Under the pieces are notes generated by a model. That model ran no database searches, was not told the DNA's origin, and worked only from the letters and a program-made list of their open reading frames with translations. Shown here one piece after another: positions 23,200-34,624 of a DNA stretch of 64,000 nt (its first letter is position 1; every line of letters begins with the position of its first letter). The position numbers were made by a program, and so were the translations under genes. Source of the stretch: Clytia hemisphaerica (taxonomy: Eukaryota > Cnidaria > Hydrozoa > Leptothecata > Clytiidae); the NCBI GenBank assembly GCA_902728285.1, contig CACVBU010000362.1, positions 1,162,361 through 1,226,360 of the forward strand, given 5' to 3'.

Positions 23200-25535
23200 A
23201 AATTTAAAATCAGTACTTTTTTAGAAATCCGAGGCTCAGATTGTTCTTAATTTGTTCTTAGGTTTTGGCCTAAATTCCAGCCTCGTGTTATTGTAAAATT
23301 GTTCTTATAAAAAAGGGCGTTGCTCAATAAAAAAGGCACACTGCAGGACTATGTTTGCAGACAAAGACCAAAGAGTATCCGAAGAGTATATATTACGTAA
23401 AGGAAATTTTTCCACGTGAAATTTATGTCATAGTGTATTTACCCAGAAGGAAATTAAACTGCAAAAGACCTGGTAACTAGACAGCAAGAAACAATAAAAC
23501 AATCTACATTTTTGTTCTTTTTTGGTACCGATGAAACACTACTTGTTTTGAGCATCTTTTTCATGGAAAAGCAAGCGTGATAAAAAATTGGTTTTGTTTT
23601 GTCAATTCAATTTTTCACGACACAATTTTCAGTATTTGAAAATATTATTTTCAATTTTCGATGCAAGAAGTTTATATTAGAAAATCAAAGATGATACTTA
23701 AAATTTCAGTTCATTTCTGGCAATAAACAAAACAAAAATTGAAATTTGCTATCAAAATTCAATTTTCAATTTCTTAACTCGAATATTGAAAATTGAATAT
23801 TACCATTTAAATTCAATTTTTTGACCAAAAATGTCTTCAAAAATTGAATGAACGAAACATGCACACACGATAATGCGTGTATACTTCCGTCCATTCGATT
23901 TTTCACAATAAAAATGAAATGAAAATTGATTTTTTTCAATTATTTTCAATTTTTCATTTTTGTTTTTAAATTAAAAATTGAAAAAAGAAAAATTGAGATT
24001 CAATTTTTAATTTTTAATTTTTTGTCCATGTGGGTGACATTTCTGTGATGATGATGTATCATTTAGATTAGACGGGGGTCTGAAATGGCAATGTTTTAAA
24101 CTTTTAAAATTATATCATACTTTGCTTTAAACGTAGCTTCTGCAGATTGGTTCAATCTAAGTATAGTCCGAGATCCGTAAATCACAATAGGTATACTTAC
24201 GCAATATAACATGCAGCAGAACAGAATTGGTGGAGTGATTCTGCAAGACAACTCCCACGATGGAGTAATCGTCTATTTGAAGGTCCTGAACATGCTGTAA
24301 CAGGGCTGGGTGGTTCAGAAAGTTTACAAAGATTTCACCAAGTCACGGTGGAGAATAATCGCGACAGCTACAATTTGCTGTAAATCTTTAGAACTACTAA
24401 ACCTAAAAAAACCTACAAAAACCTTCCGTAGAATGACCATAAACACCTCCTTTCCATAATCAAGAGATTCAAATTTGCCAAAAGCTTCGGTCTTGCATAT
24501 CATTCCAGTTTGTCAATAAGATCTTATATCATTAGATCATTAGATGTTACATTATTATGTTTTTTCTGATCGTGTAATATGTTAATAATGTGATAAAGAT
24601 GTTATAGGACAATATGTATAACATCTACAGCAGTCTGCGACAAATCTATCAGCCTTAGCTTCACTCTTGCCATGTTCAGACCCCCGTCTAATCTAAATGA
24701 TACATCATCATGACAGAAATGTCACCCACATGGACAAAAAATTAAAAATTAAAAATTGAATCTCAATTTTTCTTTTTTCAATTTTTAATTTAAAAACAAA
24801 AATGAAAAATTGAAAATAATTGAAAAAAATCAATTTTCATTTCATTTTTATTGTGAAAAATCGAATGGACGGAAGTATACACGCATTATTCACCGTGTGT
24901 GCATGTTTCGTTCATTCAATTTTTGACGACTTTTTTGGTCAAAAAATTGAATTTCGATGGCAATATTCAATTTTTAATTTTCGAGTTAAAAAATTGAAAA
25001 TTGAATTTTGACTGCTAGTTTCAATTTTCGTTTTGTTTATTGCCAGAAATGAACTGAAATTTCCAGTATCATCTTTGATTTTCTAATATAAACTTCTTGC
25101 ATTGAAAATTGAAAATAATATTTTCAAATACTGAAAATTGTGTCGTGAGAAATTGAAATTGACAAAACCAAACCAATTTTTTATCACGCTTGCTTTTCCA
25201 CGAAAACAGATGCTCAAAAGTAGTGTTTCATCGGTTTTATTGTTATTTGTAGCTGTCTAGTTTCCAGGTCTTTCGCAGCTTAATTTAGTTTTGGGTTCTA
25301 TAAATACATTATGGCATAAATTTCACGCCGGAGCAATTTCCTTTACGTAATATTTACTCTTCGGATACTCTTTGGTTTTTGTCAGTAAACATTGTTTGCC
25401 TTTTCTATTTGACTACACTCTTTTTTTATAAGAACAATTTCAAAAGAAGGCTGGAAATTGGCCTAAATCTAAGAACATATTAAGAACAATGTGAGCTTCA
25501 GATTTCAGATTTTAAAAAAGTACTGACTTTAGCCG
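23200..25535. repeat. 2.3-kb palindrome with about 850-bp arms
   Basis: The left arm (about 23200-24095) is the reverse complement of the right arm (about 24684-25535), with scattered differences. Shared landmarks are AGACGGGGGTCTGA against its complement, GTCACCCACATGGACAAAAA, AGCAAGCGTGATAAAAAATTG and CTCTTTGGT. The inner half of each arm contains the module terminal repeat; the outer half contains part of a TATAAGAAC MITE. The 590-bp centre is unique and holds a short open stretch (24215-24380) ending in TAA that I do not recognise. It could be two module ends facing each other or a foldback element. Confidence 0.7.
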
Positions 25536-25536
25536 A

Positions 25537-25899
25537 TTTTACACGTTTTTTTTTATTAGAACACTTATAATTCGGCTGAGTCTGGATGGTACTAGATGTG
25601 CTTATTTTTTAGCAGTTTCCAGCCTAAAATGTTCTTAAATGCATTCCTAATTTTTCAGACTACTCTAAATTGACAATATCATCCAAAATAACGAGCACTT
25701 AGAATTGGTAAAATTTGGACAATATTTGAATCCCTAAGTTCGGTTAAAACTGCTTGAAAAGAGGAGAACAATTGTAGTTTCTTGTCATTCTTTTCCAAAC
25801 TGAGGCTGCGCATGTTTTGACGATGTTCTTAATAATTTTCGACAAATTTCAGCCTAAATGTTCTTATAAACTGGGTTTTTATAAAAAAAACGTGTAACA
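25537..25899. mobile_element. MITE of the TATAAGAAC family
   Basis: It starts TTACACGTTTTTTTTATTAG and ends TATAAAAAAAACGTGTAA, inverted copies. Several AAGAAC/GTTCTTA words lie inside. It abuts the outer end of the palindrome. Confidence 0.65.
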
Positions 25900-26517
25900 G
25901 ATTTCAAATGACCTAACTCGTTGAAATGACAGAATACTACTATTAAAAACAAAAGAATGAATTTTTGCATCGTTTGGAAATTTTTCGAGACAACAGCACA
26001 ATTACGTACGTCGTGCTATCATTCCGACAAAGAGGATGTTTTACCCAATAACAGGTTGCTTTATTCATACAATACGGAAAATATTTTCGATTATTTTATC
26101 TTAGACAACAAAGAGCGTATGACGTACGAAATATAAATAAATATAAATATTGGGTTATTTTTGCACGACAAAGAGAGCATATTTAAAAATTCTACAGACA
26201 CAGACAGCGAAAAGCACGTGACATGCGAAATATTTTGGGTGTTGTGCACGCGACCGATCAACAATAGCACCATGTATACGCAAAAATTCCTTTCAGTTTC
26301 AACATCTGATTGGTTGATTGGTTGACACCTATTCTTTCAATGACTGTGAATAACAATGGTTATAATTCACTTCTTTGTTTTCTTATAAGAAAGAGCCATT
26401 CACTACGATTCACGTAACAATGTATTGAACTAACAGTGAATTTCAACCATAAAATTAATTAATGTTATTTTCGTTACGAACAACGAAGAACGCACACCAC
26501 ACGAGAGACGGGCAAAG

Positions 26518-29500
26518 ATGAAAACTCATAACTTTAGAAGAGAAGGCTCTCCACCTATTTCTTTAAGAGAAGCACAGATTTGCACGTCCAATCTATCAAG
26601 ACACTTCAAAGTAAGTTTGGTACTAAATGTTTTCCTAGTATACGATGGGCGAAACTTCGTTTTGATTCTTTCAAATTTCACTCGTGACAGATTTGATCAA
26701 AATGAGTTTTTTATCCGGCGACAACACAAGAAACTTGATTTGATAAATTCAAAATTGAAATGTATAACTTATGAACTTTTTCTTGGTAAAATGTTAGCTT
26801 AATAAATTCAAAATTGTCGAAGATTCTTGTCGACATTTCCCGAAATCATTACAAATAAAAAAATCTAAAATAATTTTTTATTCATTTTACACCAGGTTGA
26901 CGAAACAACTATGTATTTAAAAGAGTGTTATGGCGATCGTGTGGAATTTCCGAAGGACGATGGATCATTTGACCTTTCTCGGCACACGGATCAAACAGAC
27001 TTCGAAGTAGTAGGAATGATTTTATCCGCCATCGCCGATGTCTCGTCCACCACATTTTCAACTCCTGTGACTCTTCGAAGTCAAAGTGCTCCAGCTGCTA
27101 CCGCTTCTTCTAATTCAAACCAGCTACCTTCAGCCTCCAATTCAAAGAAGACCGCGCTTGCTTCAGTGAAGATAATCAGAGCAGATTTGAACTCCCAAGG
27201 GAAACCTTCTAATTTTCACTCACACCAACAAAAGACGATCGTCAGTATCTACAAGGACGACGAAGCCAATGTCAACCACATCATGAACCGAGTCCGACTT
27301 GATATGCGTGATTCCACACTTCAACTTGCCGATCCGAATGGTATAATCTATCACGACCAAGAGGGCACTAGAGGTTTGTTTATTTCAGTCGTTTTAAGAT
27401 TTTTTTAAAGGGCTCTGACCAGTGAATTTTTCATATTTTTAAGATGTTTTATGTTCTTCTTTAGCTTGTTCTTATAAAGAAAACGTATGTACATTTCTGG
27501 AAACTGAATTAAATATCATCATATTTCGATTTCATTCACCATAAAAATATGCGTGCGCATTTTCTACGACAATACATAACTTCGTCTTTATCTCAAAACG
27601 AACTTCAATTTGGCACGTGATACACATTTTTGGACCTACCCGTTCGTCTGTTACAAGCTCTTCTAAGGATCGGCTCATTATATTTTTTTACCACTGATGG
27701 AAAATAGCAATGCCTTACAAGTGGCAGATTCCAATTTTCGAAGAAAAAATAATTTGGACTAGGTGCAAAATTGCTTCATTAGTTTTTCCTAATTTTTGGC
27801 AGAAAGATGTGGCTGAATTGATTTTTCTCGAAAAAAATTTTTTGTCCAAAAATGCGGATTTTCCTTTTTTGAAGAAATTCCATTTTACCATTTTCCTTTT
27901 AGCTGCTTTTCTTGTGATCTCATTAGTTTTTTCTGATTTTTGCATAAACTGCCAAAATGTCAGGAAGCCCGATTTTTGAGAAAATGTGGGCCAAAAACTG
28001 CCTGAGAATAGGGTTTTTTTTGGACTTTGTGTGAAATTGCTTCATTAGTTTCTTCTATTTTTTGCACAAAGATAGAGGGCAAGGTTCTCTAAAATATGGC
28101 TCAAGTCGCTTTTTACCGTAAAATTCAGATTTTCTTATATGGGGAAATACCCTTCAGTAAATTTTAGGGGTTAGGGGGAATGAGTATTTCTCGCGATTGG
28201 CTTGGTATATTTTTCTGATTTTTAGTTTGACTATTGTTGCCATGCTTTCTATTTTTTTATTAATTCAGCGTTTTTTTATAAGAAAATCCAAAATTTTTGA
28301 AGCCTTCAGATGTTTTTAACTTTTTTGAGTTTTTAGGCTAAAAATATTCTTAACATTAACTTATTTTGGCCACTTTTTGAGTAATTTTGTCCATTTTCCT
28401 AAGAAATTGGGAGTTTTGATTGAGAGTCTGGGAAACTTTAAAATATTCTTAACTTGTTCTTAACCCTATTCAACCTAGGCTTTTAGGGGCGGTTCAGAAC
28501 TAGGGGGGGGCTTTTCCTGTACCACCCCTTAACTTTTGATCTATTTGGTCTTTTTGGATGAAATTTGGCACACAAGATCTTTGTCACGTAAGGTAACTTT
28601 TGACAAAAAAAATTTTTGATGACGTCACTCATCATGCCCAAGGTGAGCAAATATAAATAGCTATTGTATTCTAACAAAAGCTTTAGAAAAAAGTTGTCTG
28701 AGTTTAAAATGCTTATTTTATCCTAAATATTCAATAAATTACGGTTTAAACGATATATTAGACATTAAAAATAAATTTGTATTGGAAAAGTGTCAATTTT
28801 TGTGACACCTTACTGTCAGAAATGTCATCATACTCAAGGTGTGAAAATTTTTAGGTGTCAAATTTTTTTTTATTTTGAAGCTAAATAAAAGTTAGGAATT
28901 TACAGAAAATTTCAAGGCAAAAGCTCTATTATTTCAGGAGCTATTACCAATAGTTTGACGTCCGAACAGAAAGAGCCCCCCCCCCTAGGCCGAATAGGGT
29001 TAACATTTTGGCCATCAAAGCCTTATGTTATATAGCTTGTTCTTGAAAAAAACGTACAAACATAACAACGCATTTTTTGATGAATCAAGAAGCCATCTAG
29101 CCATCCCTGTCTCAATGACCTGGAGTGAATTATTTAGCCAAATTGGTTAAAATGAAGGTCGTTTAAATGTATAAATAAAAAATCTTCTAATTTCCAATTA
29201 TTCTATATTCTTATTGACATTTTTTTCTTTTTTTTGTAGGTTTGGCATTTTGGCGTGTGGGGAGTAGGAAATACTATGCAGTTCCAAACAATCAATTCGA
29301 AAAAATGAAAACCCCAGAAGCAAGTGGCAGTGGAAAAAAACCGGCAGCAAAGAGATCTCGGGTATCAGAGATTGCACCAAATTACATCGAGGAATCCATC
29401 GAAAACCTAATTGAAGATTTTGCTGAGGTGAAAGAGGAGCTTGGAAAATTCAAAGAGCTGGCATTTCGTCATCGATTTAGCTTATCCTTTATTCAAGCAT

Positions 29501-29811
29501 TAGAAGAGACTTTCACTTGCTCAATATGCCGAGTTGTTCCACCAAGTCCCCCCGTGATTGCCTGCTCCGCATGCTCGACACTCGTTGGTTGCGAAACCTG
29601 TGTAAACGGTTGGTATCGCGACGCGTTCTCTCGGAAGTGCCCAAAATGTAACGCCGAACGAGGTGTAACAAAAACCTTCATATTAAAAGGCTTCGATGAC
29701 CTCATTAGTCAAATCAACATAATGTTGAAGAGCAACAAGGTTCAAGATGACGATAGTGTGTATGCTGATACCAGACCGGTTTCTCCCAACATGGAAAATC
29801 TTGACGAATAA
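26518..29811 (+). CDS. Module C UBL-like/RING protein, 380 aa, intact
   Basis: Exons 26518-26610, 26896-27373 and 29240-29811 join in frame with GT-AG introns into 380 codons plus TAA. Residues 17-31 carry ISLREAQ...LSRHFK, then VEFPKDDGSFDLSRHTD, as in A and B. A Ser/Ala-rich linker leads to VKIIRADLNSQGK and VNHIMNRVRLDMRDSTLQL, a segment that may be ubiquitin-like. Then come FWRVGSRKYYAV (about 194-205), a basic patch KKPAAKRSR, an acidic coiled-coil-like helix, and a RING at 284-327 with Cys pairs CSIC, CSAC, CETC and CPKC (all-Cys, with no His in the usual place). It ends KGFDDLISQINIML plus an acidic tail. It predicts a nuclear E3 ligase encoded by the element. Exon 2 equals three exons of gene A, so introns differ between copies. 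Confidence 0.8.
27374..29239. repeat. Nested repeats filling intron 2 of RING C
   Basis: 27634-28200 is a partial GGACCTACC-family repeat (GGACCTACCCGTTCGTCTGT, then tandem CTGATTTTT units). 28262-29058 is a MITE with ends GCGTTTTTTTATAAGAAA and TGTTCTTGAAAAAAACGT. Inside it, 28462-29003 is a second MITE with ends TTAACCCTATTCAACCTAGG-like and CCTAGGCCGAATAGGGTTAA. The gene stays open despite about 1.9 kb of insertions. Confidence 0.6.
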
Positions 29812-29819
29812 AGCAAATA

Positions 29820-31290
29820 GTTTTATTTTTTTCAACGACACGATATATTTTGTTAAACAGTAAAGGATATTTTTGTTATAAAAGACTTATAAAATCTTTA
29901 GATTTCGAAATTTTCTGCGTCCTATTGATTGACATTAACGAGAAGGGCTTTCCAAGATCCTTTATTTTATTCTTTTCCCCATGTGAACCATTTTTCAAAA
30001 GCTTAATTTTAAGTGAAAATCCACTTTTTGAATGCGTGAATCAGGGCTATTTTGTGCGTGAATACGTGAATTTTCCCTTCTTCCACCGATCATGTGCAGT
30101 TTTGATTTTTCCATGTTTCCCCAATTTTTCCGAAACATTTTCCGATTTTTTGAAAAAGGGTTTTGCGTGAAAATCGAGAAAAATTTACGTGAATGAATGA
30201 ATTTCGAAAAAAAATTGTGTGATTGGTGTTGTCGTTTTCAAGATTCTTTATCTACCAAATTTCAGCGAATTTCCAAGGTTTTTTGGCTTTAAATCAGTTC
30301 TTTTTCCAGGGGGTAAAATGCGTTACAGGGTGTGCCGCTGGTCAGAGTATCATTTTTACATCCACGTGTCCCAGATAAGGTCACAATAACACCAAAATCT
30401 GAAAAACAGTCCCTCGTAACTAGTTCCCTTTATGGAAAATTTGGAGAAAGGTAGAAACTTTTGGGATAATTTTGACGTATAGTCTATTTGTAGAGCCTCA
30501 GATAAACACCCCTGTCCGTCAACAAGAGTAGTACCCCCGGGTATTTTTCCAGGTTTTCCCCAATAATCAAATTTATTTAAATGTAGGCCAGCGGGGGGGG
30601 GGTACTTGGGCAAAACAGGGTTCGGGGACGTTCCTCTGGTCAGTCCTCCTTTCACCTCCGTTAGTCTCCCTGCTAGGGTCACAAAAACCTATAAAAGTAA
30701 CTGGTTTTCAAAAATCATGTTTTTCCAAGGTTTTTCCAAAACATTTTAAGTTTCAAGGTTCTGAAGGCCCCGCAGAAATCCTATATGGATTTTTCCAAGG
30801 GATTGAATGCTGTTCTGTAATAGATGAAAGACTGATTTTTAAAGCACTCTGCTCCAGGGGATATGATTTTCTTTCTTCAAAGGGGGTTGGGAAAATTTTG
30901 CCAAGGGTACAATTATGGAGTCTATTACTAAAAAGCAAAGAAATTGACTGCTATTAAGGATATATCTTTTAGCCGAGAATCTGTTCGGTAAATCTGAAGA
31001 AAATAAATGTTTCCTTAAAATTTGTACCAAAATTTCTTAGGGAGGGTTAGTTCATTAACTTTTCTACACGAGTATTACACGCGTTTTGATAAGAAAACGA
31101 GACTTAAATTTCGTGTTAAATTTAGCCAAAACATGAATTAAGAATACTCCTAGCCTCAGATTGTGCCATACTCCTGATACTCTATTTCTGTTCTGTTGTG
31201 GGGCCTATTGTAATATAGTGATGTAAGAATCGGATAAAGATTCTTTCTAAATGCCTTGTAATGATAATTTGTTCTTCAAAAACAGTTTAT
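29820..31290. other. Spacer between convergent module C genes
   Basis: No gene found. 30360-30680 is richer in G+C with runs of G and may be a small repeat. AAACGTGTAA-type MITE ends occur near 31077. Both genes' polyadenylation regions should lie at the two edges (AATAAA at 29809 directly at the RING stop). Confidence 0.35.
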
Positions 31291-31295
31291 CGATA

Positions 31296-33675
31296 TTATA
31301 TCTGACTGGAATACGCTATTGTCAAATTTTGAAAATAACAAATTGCTCTTTCGAAAAATATACCCCTATTTGACATGATTGCTGAAAATTTACTTTTATC
31401 GTCGTTGAACATTTCATAAAATTTATGTTCCCTTTGCCTTTTGAGTTCTGCATGGTTTTCCAAAGGGTCTGAACCATAACCTTGAGGTCTGGTTAATTGT
31501 CCTCCCATTTGTTCGTAGTGATTTACAGCATCTCCTGTTGTTAATACTCTTTCTGCCGGCACGATACCTATCTGGTCATTTTGGTGTTGCAATCGGTTTG
31601 GGATACCTTTTCCTAAAATTAAATAAATAAATATTAAGCCTTTCCCAAGACCTATCAAATTTATGATGTCATCTCAAAAATTTAAACTTAGAAAGACTTT
31701 TGGCCGATTACACTTTTTTTAAATAAGAAAAATTTTATAAGAACAATGAGGCTCAAAATTGCCAAAAAATGAAAATAATCTAAGAACAATGCTGATCCTG
31801 AAATTACTCCTCCCTTTTCGTATCAATAACAAAGAATAAAGCGACTTATCAATCATTTTACCAACAAATCTTTCTAACTTGAAATGTGCTCTACAATAGC
31901 ACTTTAAATCCCACAAAATATTCATTACTCAACAAAAGGAAACATTTTAATAAAGAGGTGATCTACGAAATGTACTTACTCACAATTCTGTGGTGGTTCC
32001 AACTTTCGACAAATATCTTTAGCCCATAATATGAAACCTTACATGTTACCCAAGATACGCAAAATTGTGTTACTTCATTCGACATATCAATCTTTTCGGC
32101 TGCAACAAGGTTGCTTAAAATTTTCTTGATGGGGAAATTGATTCGTACGTTTACCTCGACCCAGATCCTTTCAATAATGTTATTCTGAAAAAATAGATTG
32201 TAATTTCAAAGAAAGTTCTTACGGAATTGCTCGCATATAATTGACTTCTGCTCATCCTCTAGCGAAAAAAGTTTCTTATATAGGAGATGTATATCTATAG
32301 AGGTTTGCAAATCAAACTAGCATAAATTGGGAAAGCGTAGTTAAGAGAGTCAAAAGTAAACAAAAATATTTAATATATTTCTTACATCCGTGGATTTTGA
32401 TTTATAAACAGGTCGTCTTTCAGTGTTCGTTCTGTATTCTTTTAAGTGCTCTTGTATGTGACAAATTAGATTGAATTCTTTCCCACCATCCACTCTGACT
32501 TGGTCCCACACGCCATATCTTTCTAAGCTTGGTCTATAAGTAAAAAACAAAAAGACAAAAAAATTAAAGCAAAATATGGAAAAAATACTGCCTGAGGATT
32601 TACCAAGCTGTACATTTATAATGTGTAAAACGTTCTTCTAAGTTCTCATATTATGCAAAGCCCTTTTTAAATTTCTTATTAATAAGAATTCCTCGAGAGA
32701 ATAATAAGAAAAGGTATCCATACTAAATTACCTATAAATTTCATCATATATTGTGATGTTGTTCTTTCTTGGCATAGTCGAAAAACCAATGATTTTCCCA
32801 GAAAAGCCGTCTCTTGAACATACATGAACTACACCAAACATACATAATTTCTCATTTTGATCATAGTGAATCTTATGACCAAAGTAGTCGGCTCTGTAAA
32901 CCTTCGGATTGAATGACCTTCTGGCTATGTTTCGTCTTCGCTCTTGAGCAGCAGGATTAATACTTTTCAAAATTTTACCCACTTTTTCCTCTCCAACACG
33001 AATTCCTTTGCTCCTTAGTGTCCCATGCAAAGTACGACGCCCATAGCTTTCACCAACCTAAGTAAAATTATTTTAAACTGTTTGTGATCGAAAAATTGAA
33101 CATTTGTGCATTTATTTAATTCAATATCCCAAGAATTACTTGTTCCTTTGTTCATCAGATAGATGAAGGTAAGTCCAGCCTCTTTCCCAGGGCCTGATTC
33201 TCACTTTTTCATAATTTTGATGGTCGTTTCGATTTTGTATGACAGCCCCGGGGGATAATCTTTACAACAGATACAACAACCTACCAACCTCAGGACCCTA
33301 GGAAACCCTTGTTTGTCTTATTATATTGGAATTGGAGATGAAAAGAAAAGCCTTTGAATCGACTCTTGTAGTACTAAGTGGGATTTGTTGGACTCCCAGA
33401 GGGATAGACAGGTAGATAATCAGATGGTGTGCCCGTGATTTGAATTTACTTACTTCTGAGACTGATACAGATATTTCTTTTCTCAGGTCATCCGCAGATA
33501 AAGTGCAATTTCTTCCCATATTATTTTCTTTACAAAACCTTCTAACACTCATTGCTGATAATCCTCTTTGAGCGGGAAAGTCTGATTTCAATTTGCAGCT
33601 TATTTCTTCGTACGTCATTCCATTCTGTATCAAAGATTTTACGGAAGACGGAGTTGTTACTCTCGCCACTTCCAT
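31296..33675 (-). CDS. Module C DDE integrase/transposase, 405 aa, intact
   Basis: Five minus-strand exons, 33675-33454, 33057-32732, 32533-32386, 32184-31980 and 31612-31296, splice in frame (1218 nt, 405 aa plus TAA). The N-terminus has a helix-turn-helix-like region (MTYEEISCKLKSDFPAQRG, MSVRRFCKEN), then YGRRTLHGTLRSKGIRVGEE, like the HTH before IS3-type integrase cores. The catalytic core has Asp140 (KIHYDQNEK), Asp198 (VRVDGGKEF) and Glu237 (NNIIERIWVEV), giving D-D-(38)-E. Conserved SRDGFSGKIIGF, FCVSWVTC and SWNHHRIV follow. The family is the rve-like integrase of animal transposons in which HYD replaces the usual WHID. It would cut and join the element's ends in the nucleus. It is convergent with the RING gene and holds all key residues. 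Confidence 0.85.
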
Positions 33676-33679
33676 TTCA

Positions 33680-34147
33680 GCTCTTAATGAAGTAAACGCG
33701 CGTGTAATCGAGACATTAAGAGAAAAATTAGACTAACAAAGAAAAGACTGAATAAAACTATTGTTTTATTTGTCTTCTTTGTAACTGGTTGTAAATCATT
33801 TTCAACTTTCGATTTTTTTATCCGAGACGTTTTTTTTACAAATTGGTTTGGTTTTGTCAATTTCAATTTTTCACGACACAATTTCAGTATTTGAAAATAT
33901 TATTTTCAATTTTCAATGCAAGAAGTTTATATTAGAAAATTAAAGATGATACTGGAAATTTCAGTTCATTTCTGGCAGAAATAAAAATAAAATTGAAACT
34001 TTCAATCAAAATTCAATTTTCAATTTTTTAACTCGAAAATTGAAAATTGAAAATTACCATCGAAATTCAATTTTTTGACCAGAAATGTCGTCAAAAATTG
34101 ATTGAACGGAACATGCCTGCATGATTCACGATCCGTGTATGAAAACG
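33680..34147. repeat. Right terminal repeat of module C
   Basis: Inverted counterpart of 24870-25180, with tandem TTGAAAATTGA/TCAATTTTC words that can form many small hairpins. The inner segment 33680-33890 recurs inverted at 21655-21850. The outer edge is placed near ATACACGG...GTCCATTC, just before coding sequence of integrase D. Confidence 0.65.
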
Positions 34148-34619
34148 TCCATTCAAAATTTTGATTGATTCAATAAACGAATTTGTACGTCAGGAAAGAA
34201 TAAATTTAGCGACTGAAGAAACTAAATTTGCCGTATCTTGGGTAACTTGTCGTGTATCAGAAATTGGTACGAATCTTTCTGTTCGAGCATGGAATCATCA
34301 CAGAGTTCCAGGCAAAGGCACCCCGATGGATTTTATGTCATTGAATAACAGAACTGTCCCAGTTCTAAATTTAATGACAAATTTGGAAGATGTACGACAT
34401 TACGAGACTGTAAATGGCGGTCATTTAACAATCTGGAATACCTTTGGAATCGATAGATTAGCAGAATCTTTGGACCTAAGTATGCACAGGGAGACTGAAA
34501 TTCTTAAAAAGTGTAGTTTTGAAGATATATTTTCTGAGGTGCAACATGGGAGAAATGACAACTTTCTCTATTGTATTCAACTCTTCATACACGTAACAAA
34601 TTCTTTATTAGTAGAATAA
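34147..34619 (+). pseudogene. Module D integrase, C-terminal half, intron lost
   Basis: The open frame SINEFVRQERINLATEETKF, FAVSWVTCRV, SVRAWNHHRVPGKGTPMDF, FEDIFSEVQHGRN continues to VTNSLLVE and TAA. It aligns with exons 4 and 5 of integrase C, but the intron between WNHHRV and GKGTP is absent. The 5' side, including all catalytic residues, is cut by the right repeat of module C. It converges on RING D. Confidence 0.65.
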
Positions 34620-34624
34620 AGTCT

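Larger units (their letters stand above)
24860..34147. mobile_element. Module C: candidate complete two-gene DDE transposon
   Basis: The outer repeats at about 24870-25180 and 33840-34147 are inverted copies (AATGGACG...ACACG..., GCATGTT.CGTTCA, TTTTTGACGAC, GAACTGAAATTTC, GACAAAACCAAACC). Between them lie two convergent genes, both open through all exons: the RING gene (26518-29811) and the integrase (33675-31296). The right end cuts into integrase D, which suggests insertion into an older copy. The exact termini and a target duplication could not be fixed. The integrase type resembles rve/IS3-related (IS3EU-like) animal transposases; this placement is an inference. Confidence 0.6.
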
